From the NCBI RefSeq assembly GCF_964275005.1, contig NC_092690.1, positions 13,246,787 through 13,310,786 on the forward strand: 64,000 nt of DNA, given 5' to 3'. The DNA is from Diadema setosum. Taxonomy: Eukaryota > Echinodermata > Echinoidea > Diadematoida > Diadematidae. The notes beneath the pieces were generated by a model. It was not told the DNA's origin and searched no databases. It saw nothing but the letters and a program-made list of their open reading frames with translations. Position numbers and translations under genes: made by a program. Shown here one piece after another: positions 42,991 to 53,454 of the stretch (positions within the stretch are counted from its first letter, which is position 1; each line of letters opens with the position of its first letter).

Positions 42991-43365
42991 ATGGACCAAA
43001 ATTAATGATGTGTATGGTTGAGGGGTCTAGATATCGCGCACGAAAATTTGAAATGCTCTTATAATAGAAGTTATTTCATAATCGTACCTGAATTTCTCAA
43101 TGAATATCACGAAAATGCAGAAAAATCACCTCCCAGAATCTCCTGATGATACGATGACGGAGTAGTGCGCTGTCGCCGTTTGTATGTCGGACTTTTTTTT
43201 ATGCGTTCAATTTCTCGGGGTATGTAAAGATCGCGCAGCTGCCCTCTGTAGTTTCATGCGTGAAAGTGTCTGCCCCTCTGCGGCTGTAACGTGCTCCGGC
43301 TTTCGTAGAATATTTTTTCACTTGATATTAGATTCGTCCCTGTTAAGCAACAGCAGTTTTACCTA

Positions 43366-43625
43366 ACTTGTGTATATTATTGTTATTATTATTATTATAT
43401 GTGTTATTACTATTATAAGTATTATTATATGTGTTATTATTATTTATATTATTGTTATTATCATTATTACTATCATCACCACCACCATCATCGATCATCA
43501 TAATCATGATCATCATTATCATTTTCATTATTATTATTATCACTTCCACCACCATCATCATTTTATCATTCTTATTATCATTATTTTTATCATTGATGTT
43601 TTCATAATCATTATTGATTTTCATT
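43366..43625. repeat. (ATT/ATC)n microsatellite
   Basis: A long imperfect trinucleotide array, TTATTA shifting to ATCATC/ACCACC and back. Isoleucine-rich and asparagine-rich ORFs on the two strands are artefacts. Confidence 0.92.
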
Positions 43626-43713
43626 TATAAAGTTTTCTTACAATATTTCTAATCACTTTAACCAATAATATACACGTAATATAAAATGGAAAAAAGTAAA
43701 ATATGAACATATA

Positions 43714-43752
43714 TTGTGTGTGTGTGTGTGTGTGTGTGTTTGTGTGTGTGCT
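43714..43752. repeat. (TG)n microsatellite
   Basis: About 19 TG dinucleotides with one interruption. Confidence 0.9.
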
Positions 43753-44334
43753 CACCCATTCGTCACCCTCTCATTTTCGTCACCCATTAAGTCACACTCT
43801 CATCTAATTTGTTTTCTTCAGTATCATTATGGCCCTCCCGGCCCTATCCCCTGTCACAAATATATCACAAGTTAACGCAAGAAATCACAAGCAAATTCAA
43901 ATTGAAATCACACTTCAACTTCGATAGACTGAAATATTTATTCCTTTGTAATATTATAATCGTTGTGTTAAAATTTGACTTAAAACAACATTTATTAACA
44001 GTATTTCAGCGTAGCTGGCAGTAGGGACCTATAGGCCTACATTGTTCTTGTGTATGATGACGTCACGTGGTAAACGATCGATCGAACAAATTACGAATTC
44101 TATCGACTACGAACGAGACAAGCGAGACGACACGTCTAGGCTACAACATCCTTACAACAGATTTTAAGGGAAGGTAGGTTTGTGCAAGGTAAAAAATTTG
44201 AAATTTAGTGGAAAATTTGTTGGAAATAAACATTTCTTACCTGCTTCCTTCTCATGTTGAGCGGTAAGTCAGGTATGTTTATTCCATGGGCGTATCGGCA
44301 AATTTTGCGCTTAGTCCTACGCGTATTTATCGGG

Positions 44335-44545
44335 TCTAGGGCAACTACCCCCTGGGCAATTACCCCGGACCCTTCCCCTGGCCCTAATCCTAATCCTAAT
44401 CCTGAACCTAATCCTAACCCAAACCCAAAACTCCTAACACTAAACCTAACCCCAACCCTAATCTTAACTCTAACCTTACCATTAACCAGTATTTAGCCGG
44501 GGGGTAATTGCCCTCTGGGGTAATTGCCCGGATACGGTATTTATC
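44335..44545. repeat. Second dispersed repeat with telomere-like core
   Basis: A core of CCTAATCC/CCTAACCC/CCCAACCC hexamers is flanked by the inverted pair GGGCAATTACCCCGG and GGGGTAATTGCCCGG, then GATACGGTATTTATCG. It is the same family as 40865-41045. The flanking pair suggests an element with inverted ends and a tandem core, similar in layout to Helitron-related elements, though that class is not shown. Confidence 0.7.
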
Positions 44546-44599
44546 GCTTGCTATACGCAGTTAACGCTATGCGCGATCATTAGGTCCCTGCGCGAGACC

Positions 44600-45206
44600 T
44601 AATACCCTTACTATACACCAAATTTATATTGGACAAATTTGGTTTTATTTTAGACCTTGTGATGATTAGACGAAATGGAATTAGACCAACTCATAATAGA
44701 CCAAATCGGTATTTGATGATATAAATTGGTGTTAGACCAAAAATAGACCAAATGGCTATTATTAGACGAATTGACTGTAGACCAAATAGTAATTAAACCA
44801 AATAACAATTAGACCAAACAGTAATTGGACGAAATGATGACTAGACCAACTGGTTATTAGACCAACTGATATTAAACAGTCTATTAGACCAACTGGCTGT
44901 AGACCAAGTGGTAATAGAGTGTAAACCGATTCGGACGATAGCCTCTTTGAAATGGTTGTTTGAAGGTTAAATATAAATTCAAAACTCGTCTTTTAATATT
45001 ACATGAGAAAAAGTACCAACGCACCCTTTCGGCAAAACCGGGGGGGGGGGGCTTTGGACGAAGGGTGGGGTTCCAGTCAACGCGACGCGACGCGACCCAA
45101 CGCTCCCAACGCACCCTTTCGGCAAAACCGGGGGGGCTTTTGACGAAGGGTGGTGTTCCCATTAACGCGACGCGCCACCACCCAACCCACCCTTTCGGCA
45201 CAAGCC
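44600..45206 (-). repeat. Right inverted arm of the Mutator-like element
   Basis: Reverse complement of the left arm in the same block order: ATTAGACCAA array, CTTTGAAATGGTTGTTTGAA, two CCCTTTCGGCAAAACCGG subrepeats, GGCACAAGCC end. Confidence 0.8.
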
Positions 45207-45723
45207 GAATGTAACCGAGCAACTTTTGTATTGATCCAAAATGTGTCGATCAAGCTGACTAGCAAAATTAAACGTTTATTATCGCGCTTCAGCTGGTAAA
45301 AAACGTGCAACTGTAAGGATCTTCAATTCAAGCACGCAGTCGACAGAAGGCCATTAACTGATGCACAACTTCGGCACTAGACCAGACGCGTTGACCACTT
45401 CTCGTAATGTCACGGTGAGTGAGTGTATGATCATGACGGATCACAACTGACTTAGAGTCTGTCTGAGGATCTAAAAACATTGTTAGCTAGAATGTTCTTA
45501 GTATATAGTGTGTAGACCACTAACAGTTCTAAGGCCTGTTTGTCGAAATGTTGTTTATAGTCCCAACAATAACACTATGTTGTTGTTATTTTAAAGATCG
45601 AAAGAAGAGAGAGAGAGAAATGGGGCCCTATACAAATAATTTGCCCCAGACAGCACTTATAATATAAAACAAACATTATAGATCTTGAAGAGATATAAAC
45701 AAGAATATTAAATGCATACCAAG

Positions 45724-45861
45724 TCTCCTCGAGGGAGCTCATATCGTCTCCACGAGGAAGCTCATATTGTCTCCACAGAGGAGCTCATAAAGTCTCCACG
45801 AGGGAGCTCATATTGTCTCCATAAAGGAGCTCATTACGTCTCCACGAGGGAGCTCATATGA
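45724..45861. repeat. 23 bp minisatellite, six copies
   Basis: TCTCC anchors at 45724, 45747, 45770, 45793, 45816 and 45839 give an exact 23-base period. The unit is TCTCCACGAGGGAGCTCATA plus three bases. Each unit contains GAGCTC. Confidence 0.93.
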
Positions 45862-46146
45862 TATTGATGAATACCTCATATTATTCTTCAGACAAACTCA
45901 AATAACTACACAATACACGCGCGCGTGTACCGCACACTAACTCATCCACGTGCACACACTCAACCACATACACACACCTTCAACCACGCACAGACACATC
46001 CATATCATGGTTCAACCCAAAATAATGTACAGTATTTAAGTAGAGCACACACACAATGATATGTTCTTTACAAAATAGATAAAATTACTATAACTGTATC
46101 ATTGTTTCGAAAGAAAGAAGAAGAAGAAAAAAAAATATATATACAG

Positions 46147-46262
46147 TGTTTATATCAAGGAGCTCTAAGGCGTTGATACAGAAAAATATTTGCATATACA
46201 GAAAAATATTTGCGGTGTTTATATCAAGGAGCTCTAAGGCGTTGATACAGAAAAATATTTGC
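46147..46262. repeat. Direct duplication, ~67 bp period
   Basis: GTGTTTATATCAAGGAGCTC and the following ~28 bases occur at 46147 and 46214. A CAGAAAAATATTTGC segment is present three times. Confidence 0.88.
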
Positions 46263-46609
46263 AGCAAACAACGGAGAAATATGATACAGATATAATCCTG
46301 GAATCAAAGACGTATGAGTATACCTGCGGGCTTCAAGCCCCAAAAAATAAAAAAGTACAATTTAGTGCCAGAAAGTGGGAGTCATAATAATCTTCAATAT
46401 AAATTCAAACCACAGATTTAAAGTATTAATTAGGTGCAGGCGACTCATACGAAAGGGGATTAACAAATATTTTTAAGTTGTTCTCACCACAAAAATGATG
46501 AAAGGTGTATCATTTATAAATTTACACTATAGGTATATGAAGGAAGGATCCCCTGTTCTTGCTAGGGAAACGCACGCAAGGAACGTAAGACAATATACAT
46601 GTATATATT

Positions 46610-46859
46610 TTATATAATAGAGACCCATTGAGGGAGATGCCGGGATCTGCAGCAGCGAGTGACTCCCCAAACCCGCTTGCTGCAGATTCCGGCACCTCTA
46701 GGCGAGGTGGACGGATGGAGGCCTCGACGTGACGGCTGACCAATTCAAAGGTGGGCTTGTTGTCGGAGGGGACCGGAGAGCGATGTCCGCTGCGAATGTC
46801 GCGAAGGTCTATTACGCTGAGGATAGGGGAGATTGAAAGTCCTTCCCCTGTGTACTGGG
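46610..46859 (-). CDS. Unrecognised exon-like ORF
   Basis: On the minus strand a strong acceptor (CGTTTTCCCCTTCCCAG) precedes an open frame that starts at 46859. The frame contains LSISPILSVIDLRDIRSGH and SDNKPTFELVSRHVEASI, then PESAASGFGESLAAADPG. It is GC-rich compared with its surroundings and free of simple repeats. The downstream limit is uncertain because the frame drifts into AT-rich sequence near 46610 without a clear donor. It lies about 200 bases past the 3' end of the antisense I-type LINE, so it could be a host exon beside that insertion. Function unknown. Confidence 0.35.
46638..46694. repeat. 17 bp near-perfect hairpin inside the exon-like ORF
   Basis: TGCCGGGATCTGCAGCA (46638-46654) pairs with TGCTGCAGATTCCGGCA (46678-46694) with one mismatch and a 23-base loop. 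Confidence 0.85.
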
Positions 46860-47252
46860 AAGGGGAAAACGAGACTAAATAAAACAAAAGTGAGATTTAT
46901 CACAATCAAGCATGAAAAAAAAAAAAAAACCACACACATACAAAACAAAACAAACAAACACAATAACCCACATATCATTGATAAGCAGATATATGCCAAC
47001 ATGACGTGTGTATAGGCAACTCGCAATTATTTATGAAGATGTATGATACATGTACATACCTCTTCAAATGCATTCCACAGCAACGTGGGAGACATTATTA
47101 ATAAACAAGTAATTGATAATACCAATAATGCATAATAACATATAATACGACGACTCACAAAATATCTTGAAATCTACGTTTGCAAAATGATAAAGTACAT
47201 GTACATTCTGCAAGACTTTGCAAAGTCCATGCTTCAGCAAAGTTATGCAATC

Positions 47253-50200
47253 TTAAATACTGTGATATTTATTGGTTTCCTTGACATAGGCAATAACTGC
47301 GTCCAGAGCTTTGTGATTTGCGAGTAAATCAGAGATGTTTAGTGATTGCTTATGGATAGCACGCATGAGATTTGTACGTTGATTTGTGTTGTTTGCAGTG
47401 TAATAGATAATGTTCCACGGTTTCCAGTGCATTGCATATTGAGCAAAGACCAGTGGGATGCTTACGGATAATATGATAAAAAGTTGCTAATCTGGCTCTG
47501 CCCATGCGGAGTCGGTGAGTTATTATTTCATCACGTCTATTCAGACTTTCAAAGGTGAAGGTGTTTGAGGCACAGGGTTGGATGTTGAAAAGATGGCGTC
47601 CTTTCTTAGACGAGCGCCATAACGCGTTCCAAGCGTCAAGACACCTATGTTTAATTACATGTCGTATATCATCAACACTTAGAGGAACACTGATTGTAAT
47701 ATTCTTACGTAAACTTTGTTTGGCAAGATAATCGGCTTTTTCGTTGCCCGCTAGACCACAGTGAGCTGGTACCCATGCTAAAGTGATGTCACACCCATTC
47801 ATTACAAGATTTGAGCATTTAAGAAGGACTTCATTGGGAAGGTCAAGGATATTTGAGGTGTGGTTATTCAAAAGTGTCAAGGCACTGAGAGAATCTGAGA
47901 AAATAACAGCTCAGAGAGGGGGAGAGGATTCCAGCCATGATAGGGCAAGAAGAATTGCTACCAGTTCTGTACGACAAATTGAGATGGGTGAAACCCTTTC
48001 ACTTATTTCATGACGATAGTGAGGTACGTAAATTCCAATGCCAGAACAGTTAGTGGAGGGATCATGGGAACCGTCAGTGTAAATTGTCAGGTGGTTTGAA
48101 TATGTGGTCTTTATGGTTTGAAGAGCAGTTTGATGTTGCGCTGAAGGGAGGGCGGTCTTGGGACATGAGCTGTGAAGAGAGAAGTCAATATTGGGATGTT
48201 CAATGGACCAAGGGGGACTGGGATAAACATGCATTGGTTGCAGCTTTAGGAAAGTGTCCGTAAGCGGCTTTACTCGGAGAGCGAAAGGAAGTTTGTTTTG
48301 TGGCCATTTATTCGAAGAGTATTGCCAGCAGTTGACAATGGCTTTTCGGACGGGGTGAAGTGGGGACAGTGTGTATATGTAGGCGCAGTAATTGAAGGCG
48401 GCCCTTTCACGGCGTATATGGAGTGGTGGTTCGTTACATTCTACTTGAAGTGCATGCAGGGCGGTGGATGGTAGCGCGCCGGTGCATATTCGAAGGGCAT
48501 GGCCCTGTACTGTATCTAGTTTGCTTGAAAGGAGCGGGGATAAAGAACCATAAATTTCACAGGCGTAGTCGAGATGAGGGCGAACTAGAGACCGGTAGAG
48601 TAAGAGAAGGATTTGTGTATCGGCGCCCCAATTTGAACCAGTTAGCGAACGGAGGAGGTTTAACCGTTTGTTGCATTTCATTAAGATGTCTTGAACATGA
48701 GGGGACCATGACAAGGAGTAATCAAGGGTAACCCCTAGGTATTTATGAGAAGGGACGACTTCAAGCGGAGCGTTCTGGAGACGAATGCAGAAACCTGTGG
48801 GAGAAACTGGGCGAGAGTGAAATATAACCACTTTAGACTTATTAGTAGACAGAGAGAGTCCATACTGTGTCATCCAATCAGAGATGCTATTCACATCGGA
48901 CTGGAGTTTTGTATTGATGTGACGAAGACTGGTAGAAGAATGCCATAAAGCGATGTCGTCAGCATACATAGACACGTTTGATGCACAATAATGTATAATT
49001 TCATCAATAAACAAATTGAATAATAGAGGACTAATGACGCTACCTTGCGGGAGGCCAGCTTGGCATGTACGAATGTATGAAAGTGTGGAGTTTATTTGCA
49101 CCTGAAAAGTTCGTGAGTCCAGAAAACTTTGTACCCAGCTTAGAAATCGGCCTCGAAGTCCCACTGAGTATAGTCTGGAAAGCAGTACCTGATGATTAAT
49201 AGAGTCAAAGGCTTGACAAATGTCAAGAAAGATAGCGACCGTATATCCTTTACTGAATAGGGATTTCCTTACTTCGGATTCTAAGCAAAGGAGATTATTG
49301 AGAATTCTACGATGTCGGAGGAAAGCTGACTGATGGGAAGAAATTAAATCATATTTATCAATAATGTACGAGAGTCTACGGACAATCATACGTTCCATGA
49401 GTTTACATACAATAGGTGTGAGAGAAATTGGGCGGTAGGAGCTGATGGAGTGTTTGTCCTTGCCAGGCTTTAGTATGGGCTTGATAATGGAGTGTTTCCA
49501 TTGGGGCGGGATCACAGACGTTTCCCAACTCATGTTAATAATCTCTAACAGAGAGCAAAACATATTGTCATTTAAATGGCTTAACAACTGTTTGTTGATT
49601 CCATCGCCCCCAGGGGCTGAGTTTTTGGAAGCTTTGATCGCCATTTCGAGCTCTTTGGGAGTGAAAGGAGCGTTGAGAGGAGAATCATTGTCATGTATAT
49701 AGGATGGGGGTTGGGAAGTAGGGAGAGGGAGAGTGGGAGTTAAAGAAGGCTTTTGAGAGAAAGCAACTGCCATAGCATTGGCGATACAGTGGGCGTCATG
49801 AGTATAAGTATTGTTTATAAGTATGGGTGGGAAGGTACTCCTGGTGTTATTGTTAGACAATAGTTTTACTTTGCACCATACATCTGAGAGTGGGGAAAAA
49901 CGGTTCAAAGAGTTGCAAAAAGTAGTGAAATGAGAACGTTTGGCTGATATGATGGTGCGCCTGGCTGCAGCATTGAATTGTAGATAAGTGATTAAGTCAT
50001 CGTAAAGATATGACTTATCAAGCTTGCGTTTGGCACGATGACGGTCGCGGACAGCTCTCGAACAGGCCGCCGACCACCAGGGAAGAGGTGGGCGACAGGT
50101 CGGGGTCTGGAGGGGAATAGAAGTATTAGCAGCTTGGGTAATACATTGTAGAAAAAGATCATACAAATCGTAAATATTTGCTGGACGAGAGCTGTGTGAA

Positions 50201-51048
50201 TGATGTAACAATTCTAGTTCACGCTGAAATAGTTCCCAATTGGCTCTTCGAAAAGCCCAACGGGGCGGAAGATTGTCATGATTTTGAGAGGAAGCGCTAG
50301 GTATGGAAAGTCGCTTTAATGGCAAAGTAAAATGAACACTGCAATATATAAGGTAATGATCACTCCCGAGGGAAAACGGGGATACCGACCAGTTACAGTG
50401 GGGGGCTAATGACGGCGGAACAAGAGTGAGGTCAATTGATGTGGAAGATCCTCTAGCAATGTCAAAGCGTGTTGCTGAGGAATCGTTAAGCATAACAATA
50501 TCGCGATCATTGCAAAATTCAAATATGACTTTTCCGTTGAGGTCCATAGTGGTTCCTCCCCATGCAGGATGGTGGGCGTTAAAATCTCCTCCAATGACAT
50601 AGTATGGCAGGCAGTCGACTGTAAGTGAAAGTAAATCTTGTGTGGACAATCTTTTTATGGGATTGTAAAAATTTATCACAGTGACAGAAACATTTCTATA
50701 CAGAATATTGACTTTTAAGCCCTCTAGGTGAGGGAAATAATGAACATTGCTGAAATTTACGTCTTGATGAATAAAAATTGCACAGCCACCTCCACGTGAT
50801 GAGACGCGATTGCGCCACAGAGCAGTATACTTAGGAATGGAGAAATTTGTGTCATCGTGACACCAGGTCTCTTGCACGAGGATAACATGTGGGGGAGAAG
50901 GGGAAGAGTAGATGTGTTGAGTCAGCTCCGCGCCATTAGAGGGGAGCCCTCTGGCGTTCCACTGCCAAATAATGAGGTTCAGATCCATTATTGGTTCTGG
51001 TGTAGGAGTTCGAATATCTTTTCCTGGGAAACGACCACATCGAAGCAA
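47253..51048 (-). pseudogene. LINE ORF2: endonuclease, RT, RNase H, one stop and one frameshift
   Basis: From 51048 the frame is open for 1045 codons. The endonuclease includes QWNARGLPSNGAEL, LVQETW, GGDFNAHHPAW and GSDHYLIYC. The RT includes YRPISLTPIVCKLMER, FLDICQAFDSINH, LPQGSVISPLLF and the MYADD box at aspartates 697-698. RNase H starts with LTIYTDGSHDP and TELVAILLAL. A TGA at 47911-47913 interrupts it in frame, and reading continues in the same frame (AVIFSDSLSAL, WVPAHCGLAGNEKAD) to a zinc knuckle (CSICNALETVEHYLLHC). A frameshift near 47380 then leads to a natural end at 47253. EN and RT catalytic motifs are intact. Confidence 0.88.
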
Positions 51049-52553
51049 GTGTTTGCAGATTGAACAACTAACATGATTCTCTTGTGGTCAGAATCAGCCG
51101 CATGAAGATTGTTGATAACTGTGCTCACAAAGGAGACTAGTTTTTCTACTAGGAGAATGGATGTTGTAGGAGGGAGTTGCCGTTTGTTAGTTTGAGTGGA
51201 GGCCGTATTTGTATCTGTGGGGACTGGGAGGCTTCTGTGAACCTGGGCCCTGTCAGTAGCCTGTTGGGGTTGAGTAAATGCATGGGTCACATTCACAGTG
51301 GTAGGATGGGAGCGAGAAGTAGTGATGGAGGAGGTGGTAGGGTTGGACTTGGAGTTATGAATGGGAGCAGGTATGGTGGATTGAGGAGGAGAATCGGGCA
51401 CATGAGGACCTGGGAGATGTTGCGGGTCAGATTGATCTGGGTTAGAATTCATAGCCTGGGTGTTGGATTGGGTAACCTGTAGTTTTTTGGCAGCTTCAGC
51501 GTAGGAAACATGATTCAAAGTGGAGTAATTTTGCACTTTACGTGCAAGTTTGAACTTTGGGCAACCTGCGTATGCCGCGCTATGGGGGCCCCCGCATCGC
51601 AGACATTTTGGATTGGATTTGGACGGGCAAGAAGAGAGATCATGGTTTTCTCCACACCTTACACAACGCTGTTTAGATCTACATGTATCTTTTGTGTGAC
51701 CAAACCTCTGGCAGTGAAAACAGCGAGAAACAGGGGGAACATATACACCTACTGGGAAAGTTTCGTAGCCAATGCACACTGATTCTGGAAGTGAGGGGCA
51801 GTCGAAAGAGAGAACAAGTACATTGGTTGGGGTGGGACCATCGTTTGATCGCTTTGAGATGCGCTTAACTTCGGTCACATCCTGGCCCGCCAGCGCCTCC
51901 TTGATGTCTTGTTCCGTTAACTCGGGCGAGACGCGTTTGATGACACCTTTTAGAACAGGAGAGAATGACTTGTCGTTAGTGACACGAATTGGGGTTTTGC
52001 AGAATTCATTCAGTTCCATAAGAGTACGAACCTGTTTAGGATTGAAACATTTGATAGTGAAGGATTTTTGTTTGCGTTGGACTTGAGACACTTTTCCTAC
52101 TAGCTTGTTTATTTCACGTGCGATCTGGATGGGGTTGATGAGAGTAATGTTTTTGACTGTGCCAATGATAGTTACATGCGGGTTGAAGGGAGGACGGGTG
52201 GGTGTGTGAAACAGATCAGATTCGTCATCGGAGTAGGGTTGGGAATTCGGTCGTTGTCTTTTTCGTGATACTTCAGTAAAGCCAGTGTCGCGGCTAGGAA
52301 TCGGAGTGGGGTCAGGTTCTATCTCTGAGAGGTTGTTGGGGTTTTCTTCGGAGTCATTAGCGGGAACAATGAGGGGAGGGACGTCCTGAATTCCAGACAT
52401 GGCCGCCATTGTGACGGCCATGTAGGGAGAGGATCGAGTGGGGATAAACAATAGAGTGGGGCAGGGAGAGGCGAAATGAATAAAAGGGAAAAGGAGGACT
52501 AAAGGCGCACCGGACCGAATACGAAGAAAAGGAAAAAAACCAGGCAATGACAA
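50988..52553 (-). CDS. LINE ORF1 protein with three CCHC zinc knuckles
   Basis: An open frame of 521 codons encodes a nucleic-acid-binding gag-like protein. After a low-complexity acidic/proline N-terminus, residues about 125-270 resemble the RRM-like domain of I/Jockey ORF1 proteins. Three zinc knuckles follow, starting at residues 278, 297 and 318 (CFHCQRFGHTKDTC, CVRCGENHDLSSC, CLRCGGPHSAAYAGC). A Ser/Thr/Pro/Gln-rich tail comes last. It overlaps ORF2 by 61 bases in another frame. The true start may be one of the clustered methionines at residues 45-52 (MAVTMAAMSG), because the first 44 residues are hydrophobic and atypical. Confidence 0.85.
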   Translation of the reverse strand: MSLPGFFPFLRIRSGAPLVLLFPFIHFASPCPTLLFIPTRSSPYMAVTMAAMSGIQDVPPLIVPANDSEENPNNLSEIEPDPTPIPSRDTGFTEVSRKRQRPNSQPYSDDESDLFHTPTRPPFNPHVTIIGTVKNITLINPIQIAREINKLVGKVSQVQRKQKSFTIKCFNPKQVRTLMELNEFCKTPIRVTNDKSFSPVLKGVIKRVSPELTEQDIKEALAGQDVTEVKRISKRSNDGPTPTNVLVLSFDCPSLPESVCIGYETFPVGVYVPPVSRCFHCQRFGHTKDTCRSKQRCVRCGENHDLSSCPSKSNPKCLRCGGPHSAAYAGCPKFKLARKVQNYSTLNHVSYAEAAKKLQVTQSNTQAMNSNPDQSDPQHLPGPHVPDSPPQSTIPAPIHNSKSNPTTSSITTSRSHPTTVNVTHAFTQPQQATDRAQVHRSLPVPTDTNTASTQTNKRQLPPTTSILLVEKLVSFVSTVINNLHAADSDHKRIMLVVQSANTCFDVVVSQEKIFELLHQNQ

Positions 52554-52640
52554 GAGAGACCAAGCGATAGGGAACTCTAAAGAAAGTCTGAGGCCTCTCA
52601 GTTATAAAGTAAATAGGTCGGATAGTATAGAACAAAGGGA

Positions 52641-53446
52641 ATTACAAAAGAGAACGCGTGTATAGAGGAGGTGAGAAACAAAATGGCAGCTACATGTAGC
52701 TACACACTATAGCTTTGGCAACGTGCAGCGACCGAACACTGCAGTTTACACAAGTATACACAGAATCAGATGTATTTTGACACCTGGGTGTAAATACACA
52801 GTGGATATATAATAACACAGTAACAGACAGATAATACTTTCCTTTCACAAATAAACTACAGGTGAAGTCAATCAAAGATATAGATATATGGATAATACTA
52901 ATAGTGGATACTATAACTCAAAACAGAGGAAAATAGGCCTACACATCTAAGACAAAAAGAAAAATAATAATTAGACAATATACTGTTCGCTACAATGAAT
53001 GATAAATGATCTTACGAAGTATATAACATCAACACAACAAAGTAGTAAAGTAAGTGATAACATGTATAAATCACGGTAACTCAAACTGTATAGGGCGGAA
53101 GCTAAAGAGCAGCGGACGTGCACTCACTGCGACAGACTGTGCAAAGCAGTGCTTGACTGCCGTGAGTCGAACAACTTACGATGATATGCGTTGTCCTTGG
53201 GGTTCAGATCCGCAGTCAAATTTCAAAACAAGTTCAGCAGAAATGTGTCACATAAGGATCAAATAAATGAAAAACAGGCTCACTCATATGATCGAGAAGA
53301 ACAAACAATATTAATCAAAGCTGAAAGGCAGAAAATAGATGCAAAATTCGGTTAATAGTACAAGTAGAACAGCGAGAGCACCACGGCACGTCCGCACCCT
53401 TCAACCTGCAAGAATAGAATTGACACTACTACATCCAAACTACTAC
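52641..53446. other. Flank between LINE and hAT element
   Basis: No gene is recognised. It ends in a short direct repeat ACTACTACATCCAAAC whose last copy supplies the left target duplication of the hAT element. Confidence 0.45.
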
Positions 53447-53454
53447 ATCCAAAC

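Larger units (their letters stand above)
42226..45206. mobile_element. Mutator-like foldback element with 9 bp target duplication
   Basis: The ends are inverted repeats starting GGCTTATGCCGAAAGGGTGG (left) and its one-mismatch complement (right). The identical nine bases GAATGTAAC flank the element (42217-42225 and 45207-45215). The inverted arms run about 570-600 bases. A 9 bp duplication with long terminal repeats is the hallmark of Mutator-like elements. The 1.8 kb centre carries only microsatellites, short repeats and a telomere-like block, so the element is non-autonomous. Confidence 0.85.
45216..46600. other. Spacer with short tandem repeats
   Basis: No gene is recognised. It contains the 23 bp minisatellite (45724-45861), a 67-base direct duplication (46147-46262) and short GA and CA runs. 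Confidence 0.5.
47090..52640 (-). mobile_element. Antisense I-type LINE (ORF1 plus EN-RT-RNase H ORF2)
   Basis: A nearly complete non-LTR retrotransposon reads on the minus strand. It has ORF1 with zinc knuckles (52553-50988), ORF2 (51048-47253) and a short 3' UTR. RNase H in ORF2 places it in the I/Loa/R1-like group rather than the CR1/L2 group seen elsewhere in the window. The outer limits are approximate and I found no target duplication. Confidence 0.85.

Noticed and set aside
43343..43630. Asn/Ile-rich ORFs
   Set aside because: Pure ATT/ATC microsatellite translation.
45724..45861. CRISPR-like array of six regular repeats
   Set aside because: The 23 bp units are contiguous with no unique spacers, and the DNA is eukaryotic. 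It is a minisatellite.
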